DNA from: Streptomyces sp. NBC_00247
GTDB taxonomy: Bacteria > Actinomycetota > Actinomycetes > Streptomycetales > Streptomycetaceae
Reading direction: 5' to 3'
Assembly (NCBI RefSeq): GCF_036188265.1
Contig: NZ_CP108093.1
Coordinates: 5,724,001-5,788,000 of the forward strand
DNA length: 64,000 bases
In this document: positions 1 through 7,922 of the stretch, piece by piece
Layout: each line of letters opens with the position of its first letter
Numbering within the stretch: the first letter of the stretch is position 1
The notes under the pieces: model-generated
Databases searched by the model: none
What the model saw: only the letters and a program-made list of their open reading frames with translations
What the model was told of the DNA's origin: nothing
Position numbers and translations under genes: made by a program

Positions 1-650
1 GGGTGAAGCTGGTCGGAGACTGGATCGACCGCGAGGTGGGCGACCTCACCCCCTGCTGGCCGCGCGGCGAGGTGGAGGCAGCGATCGCCGAGGCCCACCG
101 GCTCGGCGCCCGGGTCACCGCGCACTGCTTCGCCGAGGACTCGCTGCGCGATCTGGTGGAGGCCGGCATCGACTGCGTCGAGCACGCCACGGGCCTCACC
201 GAGGACACCGTTCCGCTCTTCGCCGAACGCGGGGTGGCGATCGTGCCGACCCTCGTCAACATCGCGACCTTCCCGCACCTGGCGGACGGCGGCGAGGCCA
301 AGTTCCCGCGCTGGTCGGCGCATCTGCGCCGACTGCACGCGCGCAGGTACGACACCGTGCGCGCGGCGTACGACGCCGGCATCCCGGTCTTCGTCGGTAC
401 GGACGCGGGGGGCTCGCTGCCCCACGGCCTGGTCGCCGCCGAGGTCGCCGAACTGGTCCGGGCCGGTATCCCGCCCCTGGACGCGCTCTCCGCCACCACC
501 TGGGGCGCGAGGCGCTGGCTGGGCCGCCCCGCCCTGGAGGAGGGCGCCCCGGCCGACCTGGTCGTCCTCGCCGAGGACCCGCGCGCGGACGTGACCGTGC
601 TTGCGGCCCCCCGGCACGTGGTGCTGAACGGCCGGGTGGTGGCCGGCTGA
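1..650 (+). CDS. amidohydrolase family protein, 5'-truncated
   Basis: C-terminal 215 residues of a metal-dependent amidohydrolase of the imidazolonepropionase/prolidase-like type; the start lies before the window (reading phase begins at base 3). Visible are HCFAEDSL, the EHATGL strand end, GTDAGGS with the metal-binding Asp, and the C-terminal composite barrel-sandwich end EEGAPADLVVLAEDP that closes these enzymes. These fit a TIM-barrel hydrolase acting on cyclic amides or dipeptides. The substrate cannot be told from this part. It is followed by a convergent unrelated gene. Confidence 0.8.
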   Translation, partial: VKLVGDWIDREVGDLTPCWPRGEVEAAIAEAHRLGARVTAHCFAEDSLRDLVEAGIDCVEHATGLTEDTVPLFAERGVAIVPTLVNIATFPHLADGGEAKFPRWSAHLRRLHARRYDTVRAAYDAGIPVFVGTDAGGSLPHGLVAAEVAELVRAGIPPLDALSATTWGARRWLGRPALEEGAPADLVVLAEDPRADVTVLAAPRHVVLNGRVVAG

Positions 651-681
651 CCTCGCGCGCCCATCCTGAACGCGCCCACCC

Positions 682-2142
682 TCAGCGCACCGGGACTCCG
701 GAGGCCGGTGCGGACGGCACGTGCCCCAGGGCGCGCAGGACTCGGGCCAGGTCCCCCGGCGCCGCCCCGAGGCGGACGGGGGTGCCCGCGTCGTCCAGCT
801 CGGCCACGTGCCAGTCACCGGGGACGTCGTCGCCGTCCTCGCCCCGGACCCGCCGCACCCGCAGGACGGCGATCCGCTCCACCGGCACCCGCTTCACCGC
901 GAACCGGCCGGGACCGGAGTGCGGCGAGACCGCGAGCGCGTCGCCGCCGCCCAGTACGAGGTGGGTGCCGAAGTGGTACGGGTTGTAGTCGGTGGCCTCC
1001 AGGAAGCGGCCGGACAGGAACACCTCCTCCCCGTCGGCGCCGTCCGTGCCATCCGCGGCGCCGGCCGGTACGACGTCCTCGGGAGTCCGTACGCGGGTGG
1101 CGCGGAAGGCCGGTACGAGGAGCACCAGCGACACCGCCGTACCCGCCCCCGCCCACCCGATCGTCAGGGGCGACCCGACCAGGTCCACAGGGTGCAGGAC
1201 GCAGAGCGGCAACAGCCACAGGGCCGTCACGACCAGCACGGCGAGGAAGGGGAGGGCCGAGGGCAGGACCTCGTCGTCGGGACGCCGGCGTCCGCGCACG
1301 CGCACCACGACGAGGGCCGCGGGGTAGCCGGCGGCGAGCACCAACCCCACCGCGAAGGCCAGGACCTGACCGGCGGGGACCGGGCGGTCCTGCCACGCCG
1401 CGTGGGCGCCGACGACCGCTCTCGGGGTTCCGCGCCAGAAGGTCACCTCGACCCGGTCGCCCGGCGCGAACGCGACGGCCGTGTCGTAGGGCACCTGGAT
1501 CCGTTCGCGTGGCCGGCTCCCGGAGAAGTACAGCCGGCTGTCGTCGGTCTTGCCCTGGTGGTCGGCGACGGTGCGGGAGATCACCCCCGGGACGGTGGTC
1601 AGGCACTCGGCCCGATCGTAGGCGGGTGTCCCCGCCGCACAGGGGACGGCGGACCGCCAGGCACGTTGGTAGGAGAGCGTGTTCGGCACGGCGACTGCCG
1701 CCACCACCGCGCCCACCACGAGCAGCAGCGCGCACAGCGCGAGCGGCTTGAAGAGGCCGTGCCCTCCCGTGCGCGGGTCGATGACGTGGAGGTGGTCCGG
1801 CTCGTCGGGCGTTCCGTGACGGCGGTGCAGCGCCCGCAGCGCCTCCACCCCGGCGTCGAACTCCGGGTCCGTCGTCAGGTAGCTCCGAGGCTGGGGCAGG
1901 AAGCGGACGCGCCCGTCACGCAGCAGCAGGCTGACGCGTCTGCGTTCCTCGCTCCTCATGGGCCTCACATGGACGCGCAGCGCCCTGACGTCATGCCACG
2001 GGATGTCCCCCCGCCGCCGCGGAGACCGGTAACGCACCCCGTCGGCATCGGCGTGCACCTCGGCGACGACGCTCCCGAGCCCGACGCGCGACAGTACCCC
2101 CGCGAGCGCGGGACGGAAGATCAGCCGAGGTTCGGGGGTCAT
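682..2142 (-). CDS. membrane protein with PH-like terminal regions (paralogue A)
   Basis: About 486 residues, function unknown. A soluble N-terminal region (roughly residues 8-115) has the strand-rich look of bacterial PH-like domains. Then come a membrane segment near 135-155, an external stretch of about 100 residues with a CAAGTP motif and a second Cys 12 positions on, two to three more membrane segments (about 260-350), and a second PH-like region with the motif YNPYHFGTHLVLG. The start is taken at the ATG at 2142; a GTG two codons upstream is also possible, and neither has a good ribosome site. It is a tandem paralogue of the next gene, which shares the CAAGTP loop and the YHxxTHLVLG motif. 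Confidence 0.7.
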   Translation of the reverse strand: MTPEPRLIFRPALAGVLSRVGLGSVVAEVHADADGVRYRSPRRRGDIPWHDVRALRVHVRPMRSEERRRVSLLLRDGRVRFLPQPRSYLTTDPEFDAGVEALRALHRRHGTPDEPDHLHVIDPRTGGHGLFKPLALCALLLVVGAVVAAVAVPNTLSYQRAWRSAVPCAAGTPAYDRAECLTTVPGVISRTVADHQGKTDDSRLYFSGSRPRERIQVPYDTAVAFAPGDRVEVTFWRGTPRAVVGAHAAWQDRPVPAGQVLAFAVGLVLAAGYPAALVVVRVRGRRRPDDEVLPSALPFLAVLVVTALWLLPLCVLHPVDLVGSPLTIGWAGAGTAVSLVLLVPAFRATRVRTPEDVVPAGAADGTDGADGEEVFLSGRFLEATDYNPYHFGTHLVLGGGDALAVSPHSGPGRFAVKRVPVERIAVLRVRRVRGEDGDDVPGDWHVAELDDAGTPVRLGAAPGDLARVLRALGHVPSAPASGVPVR

Positions 2143-2256
2143 GCACACAGCATGTCACCGGCCAGGCGGGCGCTCGTGTCGCGGGTACGGCAGAGTCCGG
2201 GGGCGCGACCTTGCCGACATCGCCCGCGGGCACCTTGGCGCCCGGCCGTCCGGTGG

Positions 2257-3546
2257 TCAGGACGGGGGTGGCGTACGGGCAGGGGCACCGGGGGCCGCCG
2301 CGAAGGTCGCGGAGGTGTGGCGCAGGGGCCGCAGCACGCGGTCCAGGGTGGTCCTCGACGCTCTGAGGCGCACCAGCTCACCCTGGTAATCGAGGTCGGC
2401 GACCTGCCAGCTGATGGGGAACCCTCGCTTGGCCTCGCCGGCCTGGACACGGCGTACCCGCAGGACGGTGAGCCGCTCCGTGGGAATCCGCCGCACCCCG
2501 AACCTTCCCGGGCCGGGGTGCGGCGAGACCGCGAGCGAGCCGTCCGGGCCGAGGACGAGGTGGGTGGTGGAGTGGTACGGGTCGAAATCGACGGAATCCA
2601 CGAAGTAGGCGGGCAGGAAGACGTCCTCCCGGCCGTCCTCGACGGCAACGCCGTTCCCGTCCCCTGCGTCGGCCCCGGCATCGGCATCGGCCCGGTGCCG
2701 CTCCGCGGTGCCGGTGGGCGGCACGGGGCGAGTGGCGCGGAAGGCCAGGACGAGGAGCCCCGTGGTCACCACCGTCCCCGCAATCGCCCAGGCGACCGTC
2801 GTCGGGGAGCCGAGCGGGTACGGCCGGCAGTCGAGCCGGTTCTCGACGGGCGTCCCCGCGGCGCAGAGGACGGGTGGATTCCACGCACGCTCGTACGCCA
2901 GGGCCTGCGGAATCCCGAGTACGGCCGTCCCCAGGCCGAGAACGAGCAGCAGGCAGCCGACCAGAGCGGAGAAGAAGGGCACCGTGCTGTACGGCACCGT
3001 CTCCGGGACGACGAGGGACGGGAGGTCCGGGTCGGGGGAGCCGTACCGGCGGTGCAGCGCCCGCAACGCGCCCACCCGCGCCTCGAATTCCCCCTCTCCG
3101 GACGGATCGTTCGCGGGCGTCACCCCGCGCCACGACGGCGGAGGGAGGGGCAGGAAGTGTTCTCCCCCGTCGCGGAGCACCACGCTCAGGCGGCTGTGTC
3201 CCGGGTGCCGGGAGTGCGGGTACGGCCGGTGGACGCGCAGTACCGCGACCTCCGGCCACGGCACACTCCGGTTCCTCAACAGCTGCCGGTGGCACAGCCC
3301 GTGGGCATCGGCGCGCACCGCCGGTGCCGCGGCGCACAGGGCCAGGAGACCCGCCACCGCGAGCAGGGCCGCCGTGACGGTTGCCGCCCCGGCCGCGGGG
3401 CCGGACATCCGCCACCCGGTCCCGTGGGCCGCCCCGGCCCCCACTCCCGCGATCGCGAGGGTGGCGAGCGCGATGGCGGTCAGACCGCCGAGGAGCAGGG
3501 CGCGGTGGTGGGCGGGGCGGTAGGTCACGGCTGGGGCCTCGATCAT
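2257..3546 (-). CDS. membrane protein with PH-like terminal regions (paralogue B)
   Basis: 429 residues, function unknown. Two membrane segments lie near 20-35 and 50-75. A PH-like region (about 75-160) carries RNRSVPWPEVAVLRVHRPY. A membrane segment near 185-210 is followed by a short loop with CAAGTP and a second Cys, another membrane segment near 245-265, and a C-terminal region with DFDPYHSTTHLVLG. Order and motifs match the gene 108 bp downstream, so the pair arose by tandem duplication, but the external loop here is about 70 residues shorter. The ATG at 3546 has little SD; a GTG at 3528 preceded by GAGG is an equally good start. Confidence 0.7.
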   Translation of the reverse strand: MIEAPAVTYRPAHHRALLLGGLTAIALATLAIAGVGAGAAHGTGWRMSGPAAGAATVTAALLAVAGLLALCAAAPAVRADAHGLCHRQLLRNRSVPWPEVAVLRVHRPYPHSRHPGHSRLSVVLRDGGEHFLPLPPPSWRGVTPANDPSGEGEFEARVGALRALHRRYGSPDPDLPSLVVPETVPYSTVPFFSALVGCLLLVLGLGTAVLGIPQALAYERAWNPPVLCAAGTPVENRLDCRPYPLGSPTTVAWAIAGTVVTTGLLVLAFRATRPVPPTGTAERHRADADAGADAGDGNGVAVEDGREDVFLPAYFVDSVDFDPYHSTTHLVLGPDGSLAVSPHPGPGRFGVRRIPTERLTVLRVRRVQAGEAKRGFPISWQVADLDYQGELVRLRASRTTLDRVLRPLRHTSATFAAAPGAPARTPPPS

Positions 3547-3960
3547 GGCCGAAGCCTGTCGGTGGCAGGGCCCGCGCGCTAGTCAGGATTGCGGCGATGT
3601 TCGGACCGGCTCGCCTGCCGACATCCCCCGCGCCGCGTGCGGTCCCCGGGAACGTGCCGGAAGCGCTGTGTTGACAGGCGGTGACGATCCGGCCGTCCGC
3701 TCGTTGGAGTTGCTCCATGCCGCCCCTCAAGGCCACTGTCGGCAACCGCTGTTCGGTGAAACGGGTGAGTCCGAGGAACGTACGTGCCGCGAGATTCGAA
3801 TACGTACACCAAAACCACCCTTTGGGGTGAACTGGCTTCAGGTGTCCGCCAGTTCACCCTCTGTGCGTAAAGATTCACGGAGTCGAGGCCACCGGCGCAC
3901 GCGATGTCCCCCATTGGACGGCGCCGTTGGCTCCATGTCTCTTGTGGGGGTTCCACCATC
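3547..3960. other. intergenic region with 12-bp hairpin (3825-3859)
   Basis: A 414-bp divergent gap. It holds a perfect inverted repeat, GGGTGAACTGGC at 3825-3836 and its complement at 3848-3859, with an 11-base loop. This lies about 100 bp before the surface-protein start, next to a possible -10 (TAAAGA at 3868). The hairpin could be an operator or an mRNA structure; no T-tract follows it. I see no gene here. Confidence 0.5.
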
Positions 3961-5196
3961 TTGAACAGCAACACCTTCCGTCTCGCTGCCCTGGCGGTCG
4001 CCGCCGCTCCCGTCGCCCTGTTCGCCGCGTTCCCCGCGCAGGCCGCAGCCCCGGCGACGACGGGCGCGGGCGAGGGCAGTGCGAGCGCGGTCGTGCTCCG
4101 GACGGCGCTCGACGTCTCGCTCCTGAACAAGACCGTCGACGTGCCGCTCAAGGCCACGCTCAACGAGGTCCAGGCCCCCAGGAGCGCCGAGAAGACCGCG
4201 CTCTCCGTGCGGCTGGACGGCGTGGACAGGGGCCCGGTCCAGGTGCTGCGGGCCGACGTCGCGACCTCGGGTGCCACGGTCGACGAGCGCCGTGCGGAAG
4301 GGCACAGCAATCTGGTCAAGGCCCGGGTGCAGGTTCCCGGTCTGCCGCTCCTCTCGCTCGTCGAGGTCGAGGAAGTCACCTCCAAGGCCGTCTGTGAGGC
4401 CGGCAGGAAGCCGGTCGCGTCCTCGAACGTCCTCGGCCGTGTGACGGTCCTCGGCAAGCGGATCACGCTCACGGCGGGTGGCCGCACGGAGGTGGACGTG
4501 CCCGGCGTCGGCAACGTGACCCTGGACCTGTCGAAGACCAGCACCACCTCGAAGACCGCGGCCGCGGCGGCCCTTCAGCTGCGGATCTCCCTCAACCCGG
4601 CCGCGCTCAACGTCGCCGAGGTGAAGGGCGAGCTCACCCTCGCGGAGGCCAAGTGCAGCACGCCGGGCTCCGGCCACGGAGGCTCGGGGCACGGTGGTTC
4701 GGGCAACGGAGGCTCCGGGCACGGTGGTTCGGGCAACGGCGGTTCGAACGACGGCGGTTCGGACGACGGTGGTTCGGACGACGGAGGCTACGGTGACGGC
4801 GGCTCCGACGACGGCGGCGCCACGGACAGCGGTACGACCGGCGACGGCGGCGCGGGGGACACCTCGGGCGGCTCCGGCGACACCGGTTCCACGGACGGCG
4901 GCACGACCGACGAGGGCGCCACGGGCGACACCGGCACCACCGGCGACACCTCGGGCGACACCGGCTCGACGGACGGCAGCAGCGACAGCTCGGGCGGCAG
5001 CGGCAGCTCAGGCGGCTCCGGCGGCGACGTGACGACGCAGACCGGCTCCGACGACACCCCGGCCACCGTCTCCGGGGACGACCTCGCGGAGACCGGCAGC
5101 AGCTCCAGCACCCCGCTCATCGCCGGCGGCGCGGCCCTGCTGCTGGCGCTCGGCGCCGGAGCGACCGTCCTCGCCCGCAGGCGCGCCCAGGACTGA
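3961..5196 (+). CDS. LAXTG sortase-anchored surface protein (SCO1860-like)
   Basis: 411 residues from a TTG at 3961, chosen because GTGGGGG lies about 10 bases upstream; an ATG at 3904 in the same frame is the alternative. A signal peptide (FRLAALAVAAAPVALFAAF, cleavage near AQA-A) precedes a domain of about 200 residues. A low-complexity Gly/Ser/His/Asn/Asp then Thr/Gly/Asp spacer (about 236-370) follows. The end is a sorting signal: LAETG, a hydrophobic helix and ARRRAQD. LAXTG is the motif of class E sortases of high-GC Gram-positives, so the protein should be wall-linked with the spacer spanning the peptidoglycan. The role of the N-terminal domain is unknown. Confidence 0.85.
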   Translation: MNSNTFRLAALAVAAAPVALFAAFPAQAAAPATTGAGEGSASAVVLRTALDVSLLNKTVDVPLKATLNEVQAPRSAEKTALSVRLDGVDRGPVQVLRADVATSGATVDERRAEGHSNLVKARVQVPGLPLLSLVEVEEVTSKAVCEAGRKPVASSNVLGRVTVLGKRITLTAGGRTEVDVPGVGNVTLDLSKTSTTSKTAAAAALQLRISLNPAALNVAEVKGELTLAEAKCSTPGSGHGGSGHGGSGNGGSGHGGSGNGGSNDGGSDDGGSDDGGYGDGGSDDGGATDSGTTGDGGAGDTSGGSGDTGSTDGGTTDEGATGDTGTTGDTSGDTGSTDGSSDSSGGSGSSGGSGGDVTTQTGSDDTPATVSGDDLAETGSSSSTPLIAGGAALLLALGAGATVLARRRAQD

Positions 5197-5385
5197 CCCG
5201 GCCCGCCACCGGGCAGCAGGCGGGCACCGGCCGGACCGCGCACTCAGGCGGGCGCGCGGCCCGGCCGCGGTACCCGGGCGCCGGGGGCGTGCGAGGACCG
5301 TGACGGGTCCGGCCGTACGCCCCCGATCCGCGTACGCCCCGGTTCCGCGGGGAGCCCCCGATTCCCCGCAGGCCCGCCCGTCGCG

Positions 5386-6972
5386 TCACCCCGCCGGTCT
5401 CCCGGCCCCCACCGGCAGCGCCTGGAGCGCCAGGTCCAGCGCCTGGAGAAAGCGGTTCGTCGTCACCCGGTCCCGGACCGCGAGCCGCAGCCAGTCCGGT
5501 CCCAGCCCCGGGAAGGTGTCCCCGCGCCGGGCCGCGAACCCCAGCGAACGCAGCCCCTCCCGCAGCTCGGCCGCACCCTCCAGACGGATCAGCACGAACG
5601 GCCCCCGGGCCGGCTCCACCACCTCGATCTCGCCGAACTCCGCGATACCCGCCAGCAGATGGGCCCGGTCCACCGTGATCCGGTCCGCCGCGCCGGCCGC
5701 CTCCGCCAGGGCCCGGGGCTCCATGCACGCCTCGGCCGCCGCCAACGCCGGTGACGACACCGGCCAGAGCGGCTGCGCCTCCTCCAGCAGGGCGATCACC
5801 GCCGGTTCGGCCAGCACGTAGCCGATCCGCAGCCCGGCCAGCCCCCACGTCTTGGTCAGGCTGCGCAGCACCACGAGGCCGGGGATGTCCGTGCGCCCGC
5901 AGAGCGCCTCGCGCTCCCCGGGCACCGCGTCCATGAACGCCTCGTCGACCACCAGGGTCCGGCCCGGTCTCGCCAGCGCCTCCAGCACACCGGCGGGGTG
6001 CAGCACCGACGTCGGGTTGGTCGGATTGCCGACGACCACCAGATCGGCGTCCTCCGGCACCGCTGCCGGGTCCAGCCGGAAACCGTCCTCCGCCCGCAGG
6101 ATCACCCGCCCCACCTCGTGCCCGGCCGCGCGCAGCGCCGCCTCCGGCTCCGTGAACTGCGGGTGCACCACCACCGGCCGCCTGGCAGGCAGCGCCCGGG
6201 CGATCAGGACGAACGCCTCGGCCGCCCCGGCGGTGAGCAGCACCCGGTTCACCGGGAGCCCGTGCCGGGCGGCGACGGCGGCCCGCGCCGCCCGGCCGTC
6301 GGGGTAGGCGGCGAGTCCGCCGAGGGAGGCCGCTATGCGTTCCCGCAGCCAGTGCGGCGGGGTGTTCGTCCGGACGTTCACGGCGAGATCGGTCAGCTGC
6401 CGGCCGCGTACCTCCGCGTCGCCGTGGTGACGCAGGTCGGGGCCGCCGCTCTCGATGTACCGCGTGGGGGGAGTCATGGCAGCCATGGTGAGGGGCGCGG
6501 CGCCTTCCGTCACCGGGGCGACGGAAGATTCCGCTTCCGGGGGAACCGCGCGCGGTCCGCCGCGGCGGGCCACCGCACAGGTCGCCCGCGCCGACTTCGT
6601 CTTCGGCACCACCAGTTCGGCCGCATCACAGAGCGCCGCGGCCTCCGCGACCGAAGGCGTACCGACCAGCGCGCCGACCTCCTCGGACGCCCCGGGCACC
6701 GGCACCCGGGTCAGCTCCGCCGCCGACCGGCCGCGCAGCGGAACCCCCAGACGGGCCGCCGCCGCCACGATGCCCGGCTCCGCGGTCTTCGCCTCGACGG
6801 TGGCCAGTTCGACCACGTCGGAGACGGCCAGCCCCGCCGTCCGCAGCACCTGATCGATCAGCGCGGACACCTCTTCCTCCGGGACGCCCCGGCGGGCGCC
6901 GACGCCGACGACGAGTGCGGTCCCCGCGGCGGGTACGGGGGAGTGGTCTGCGGACCCTGCGCCAACGGTCAC
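5386..6972 (-). CDS. cobC: CobE/CbiG-C domain fused to CobC-type PLP enzyme
   Basis: 528 residues; GTG start at 6972 with AAAGGA six bases upstream. Residues about 18-136 are a CobE/CbiG C-terminal-like domain (VVGVGARRGVPEEEV, TVEAKTAEPGI, ARATCAVARRG), a family acting in corrin ring contraction and methylation. A Pro/Ala linker leads to a fold-type I aminotransferase domain from about 166: GNPTNPTS, VVDEAFMD and the PLP lysine near 374 in SLTKTWGLAGLRIGY. That domain matches the CobC/threonine-phosphate decarboxylase family, which supplies the aminopropanol arm of cobalamin. Joining an early ring step to a late side-chain step in one protein is notable. It is transcribed away from a ZIP transporter and lies apart from the main cob operon. 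Confidence 0.85.
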   Translation of the reverse strand: MTVGAGSADHSPVPAAGTALVVGVGARRGVPEEEVSALIDQVLRTAGLAVSDVVELATVEAKTAEPGIVAAAARLGVPLRGRSAAELTRVPVPGASEEVGALVGTPSVAEAAALCDAAELVVPKTKSARATCAVARRGGPRAVPPEAESSVAPVTEGAAPLTMAAMTPPTRYIESGGPDLRHHGDAEVRGRQLTDLAVNVRTNTPPHWLRERIAASLGGLAAYPDGRAARAAVAARHGLPVNRVLLTAGAAEAFVLIARALPARRPVVVHPQFTEPEAALRAAGHEVGRVILRAEDGFRLDPAAVPEDADLVVVGNPTNPTSVLHPAGVLEALARPGRTLVVDEAFMDAVPGEREALCGRTDIPGLVVLRSLTKTWGLAGLRIGYVLAEPAVIALLEEAQPLWPVSSPALAAAEACMEPRALAEAAGAADRITVDRAHLLAGIAEFGEIEVVEPARGPFVLIRLEGAAELREGLRSLGFAARRGDTFPGLGPDWLRLAVRDRVTTNRFLQALDLALQALPVGAGRPAG

Positions 6973-7083
6973 GGGAAGTCCTTTCGTACGGGCCGCCCGC
7001 GCCGGGTCCCTGGGGACGACGGCGGGGCGTACGGCCTTCTTGCGGAGATGCGGGCAAGGGGGGCGATCGGCTAGCAAGGGCCC

Positions 7084-7806
7084 ATGGCGGTGTTCGTCGC
7101 GCTCGGCGCGTTCCTGATGACTCTGGCCGGCGGCTGGGTCGCGCAACGCGTCACGGACCGCCGCCACCTGGTGCTCGGCTTCGCCGGGGGGCTGATGCTC
7201 GGCGTGGTCGGTCTCGATCTCCTGCCGGAGGCGATCGATGCGGCGGGGCGGCCCGTGGCGGGGGTGCCCGCCGCCCTGCTGTTGTTCGTGGGGGGTTTTC
7301 TGGTGGCCCATCTGGTGGAGCGTCTGCTCGCGGTACGCCAGGCGGCACACGGCGCGGGCGAGGAACGGGTTCCCCAGGTGGGGCTGACGGCGGCGGCCGC
7401 GATGGTGGGCCACAGCCTGATGGACGGGGTGGCGCTCGGTGCCGCCTTCCAAGTCGGCGCCGGCATGGGGGCCGCCGTCGCGCTGGCCGTCATCACCCAC
7501 GACTTCGCCGACGGATTCAACACCTACACCCTTACCAGTCTCTACGGGAACAATCGCCGCAAGGCGTTCTTCATGCTCTTCGCGGACGCGATCGCCCCGA
7601 TCGTGGGCGCGGCGACCACCCTGGTGTTCACTCTTCCGGAGGAACTGCTCGGGGGATATCTCGGATTCTTCAGCGGCGCGCTGCTCTACCTCGCCGCCGC
7701 CGAGATCCTGCCCGAGGCCCACCACGACCACCCGGCGCGTTCCACCGTGCTCTGCACGATCGGCGGGGTCGGCTTCATCTGGCTGGTCGTCGGCATCGCG
7801 GACTGA
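7084..7806 (+). CDS. ZIP family metal transporter
   Basis: 240 residues with about eight hydrophobic segments. It is a ZIP (ZRT/IRT-like) permease by the paired metal-site helices VGHSLMDGVALGAAF and ITHDFADGFNTYTL. These correspond to the usual HNxPEG motifs, but both have Asp instead of Glu and no Pro. The family imports divalent metals into the cytoplasm. Because it sits between cobalamin genes, cobalt or zinc are natural guesses, but the sequence does not settle the metal. ATG start with AAGGG just upstream. It diverges from cobC across 111 bp. Confidence 0.8.
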   Translation: MAVFVALGAFLMTLAGGWVAQRVTDRRHLVLGFAGGLMLGVVGLDLLPEAIDAAGRPVAGVPAALLLFVGGFLVAHLVERLLAVRQAAHGAGEERVPQVGLTAAAAMVGHSLMDGVALGAAFQVGAGMGAAVALAVITHDFADGFNTYTLTSLYGNNRRKAFFMLFADAIAPIVGAATTLVFTLPEELLGGYLGFFSGALLYLAAAEILPEAHHDHPARSTVLCTIGGVGFIWLVVGIAD

Positions 7807-7843
7807 GCCGCCCCCACCCGTACGCCCCCGCCCGTGAAGCTCA

Positions 7844-7922
7844 ACCGTCCGTGACGTTCAGCCGCCCGTGACGTTCAGCCGTCCGTGACGTTCAGCCGTC
7901 CGTGCCCTCAGCCGTCCGTGAC
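7844..7922. repeat. 17-bp tandem repeats spanning the cobB stop codon
   Basis: Three full 17-bp units of the type GCCGTCCGTGACGTTCA (7844-7860, 7861-7877, 7878-7894), a 16-bp variant (7895-7910) and a partial unit (7911-7922). The array lies between the convergent ZIP and cobB genes and enters the last codons of cobB, so the stop codon of cobB lies inside a repeat unit. Confidence 0.85.

Noticed and set aside
721..3582. Long plus-strand open frame opposite the two paralogues
   Set aside because: Antisense shadow; it lacks motifs, while the minus-strand frames carry matching domains in both paralogues.
3842..3885. PHO box before the surface protein gene
   Set aside because: GTTCACCCTCT and a later TTCACGG are 22 bp apart, but the middle unit does not fit the PhoP repeat, and the first is part of the hairpin.
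6973..7083. Second cobalamin riboswitch before cobC
   Set aside because: The 111-bp gap lacks all B12 aptamer blocks.
7844..7922. CRISPR-like array
   Set aside because: Units are directly adjacent, without spacers, and no cas gene is near.
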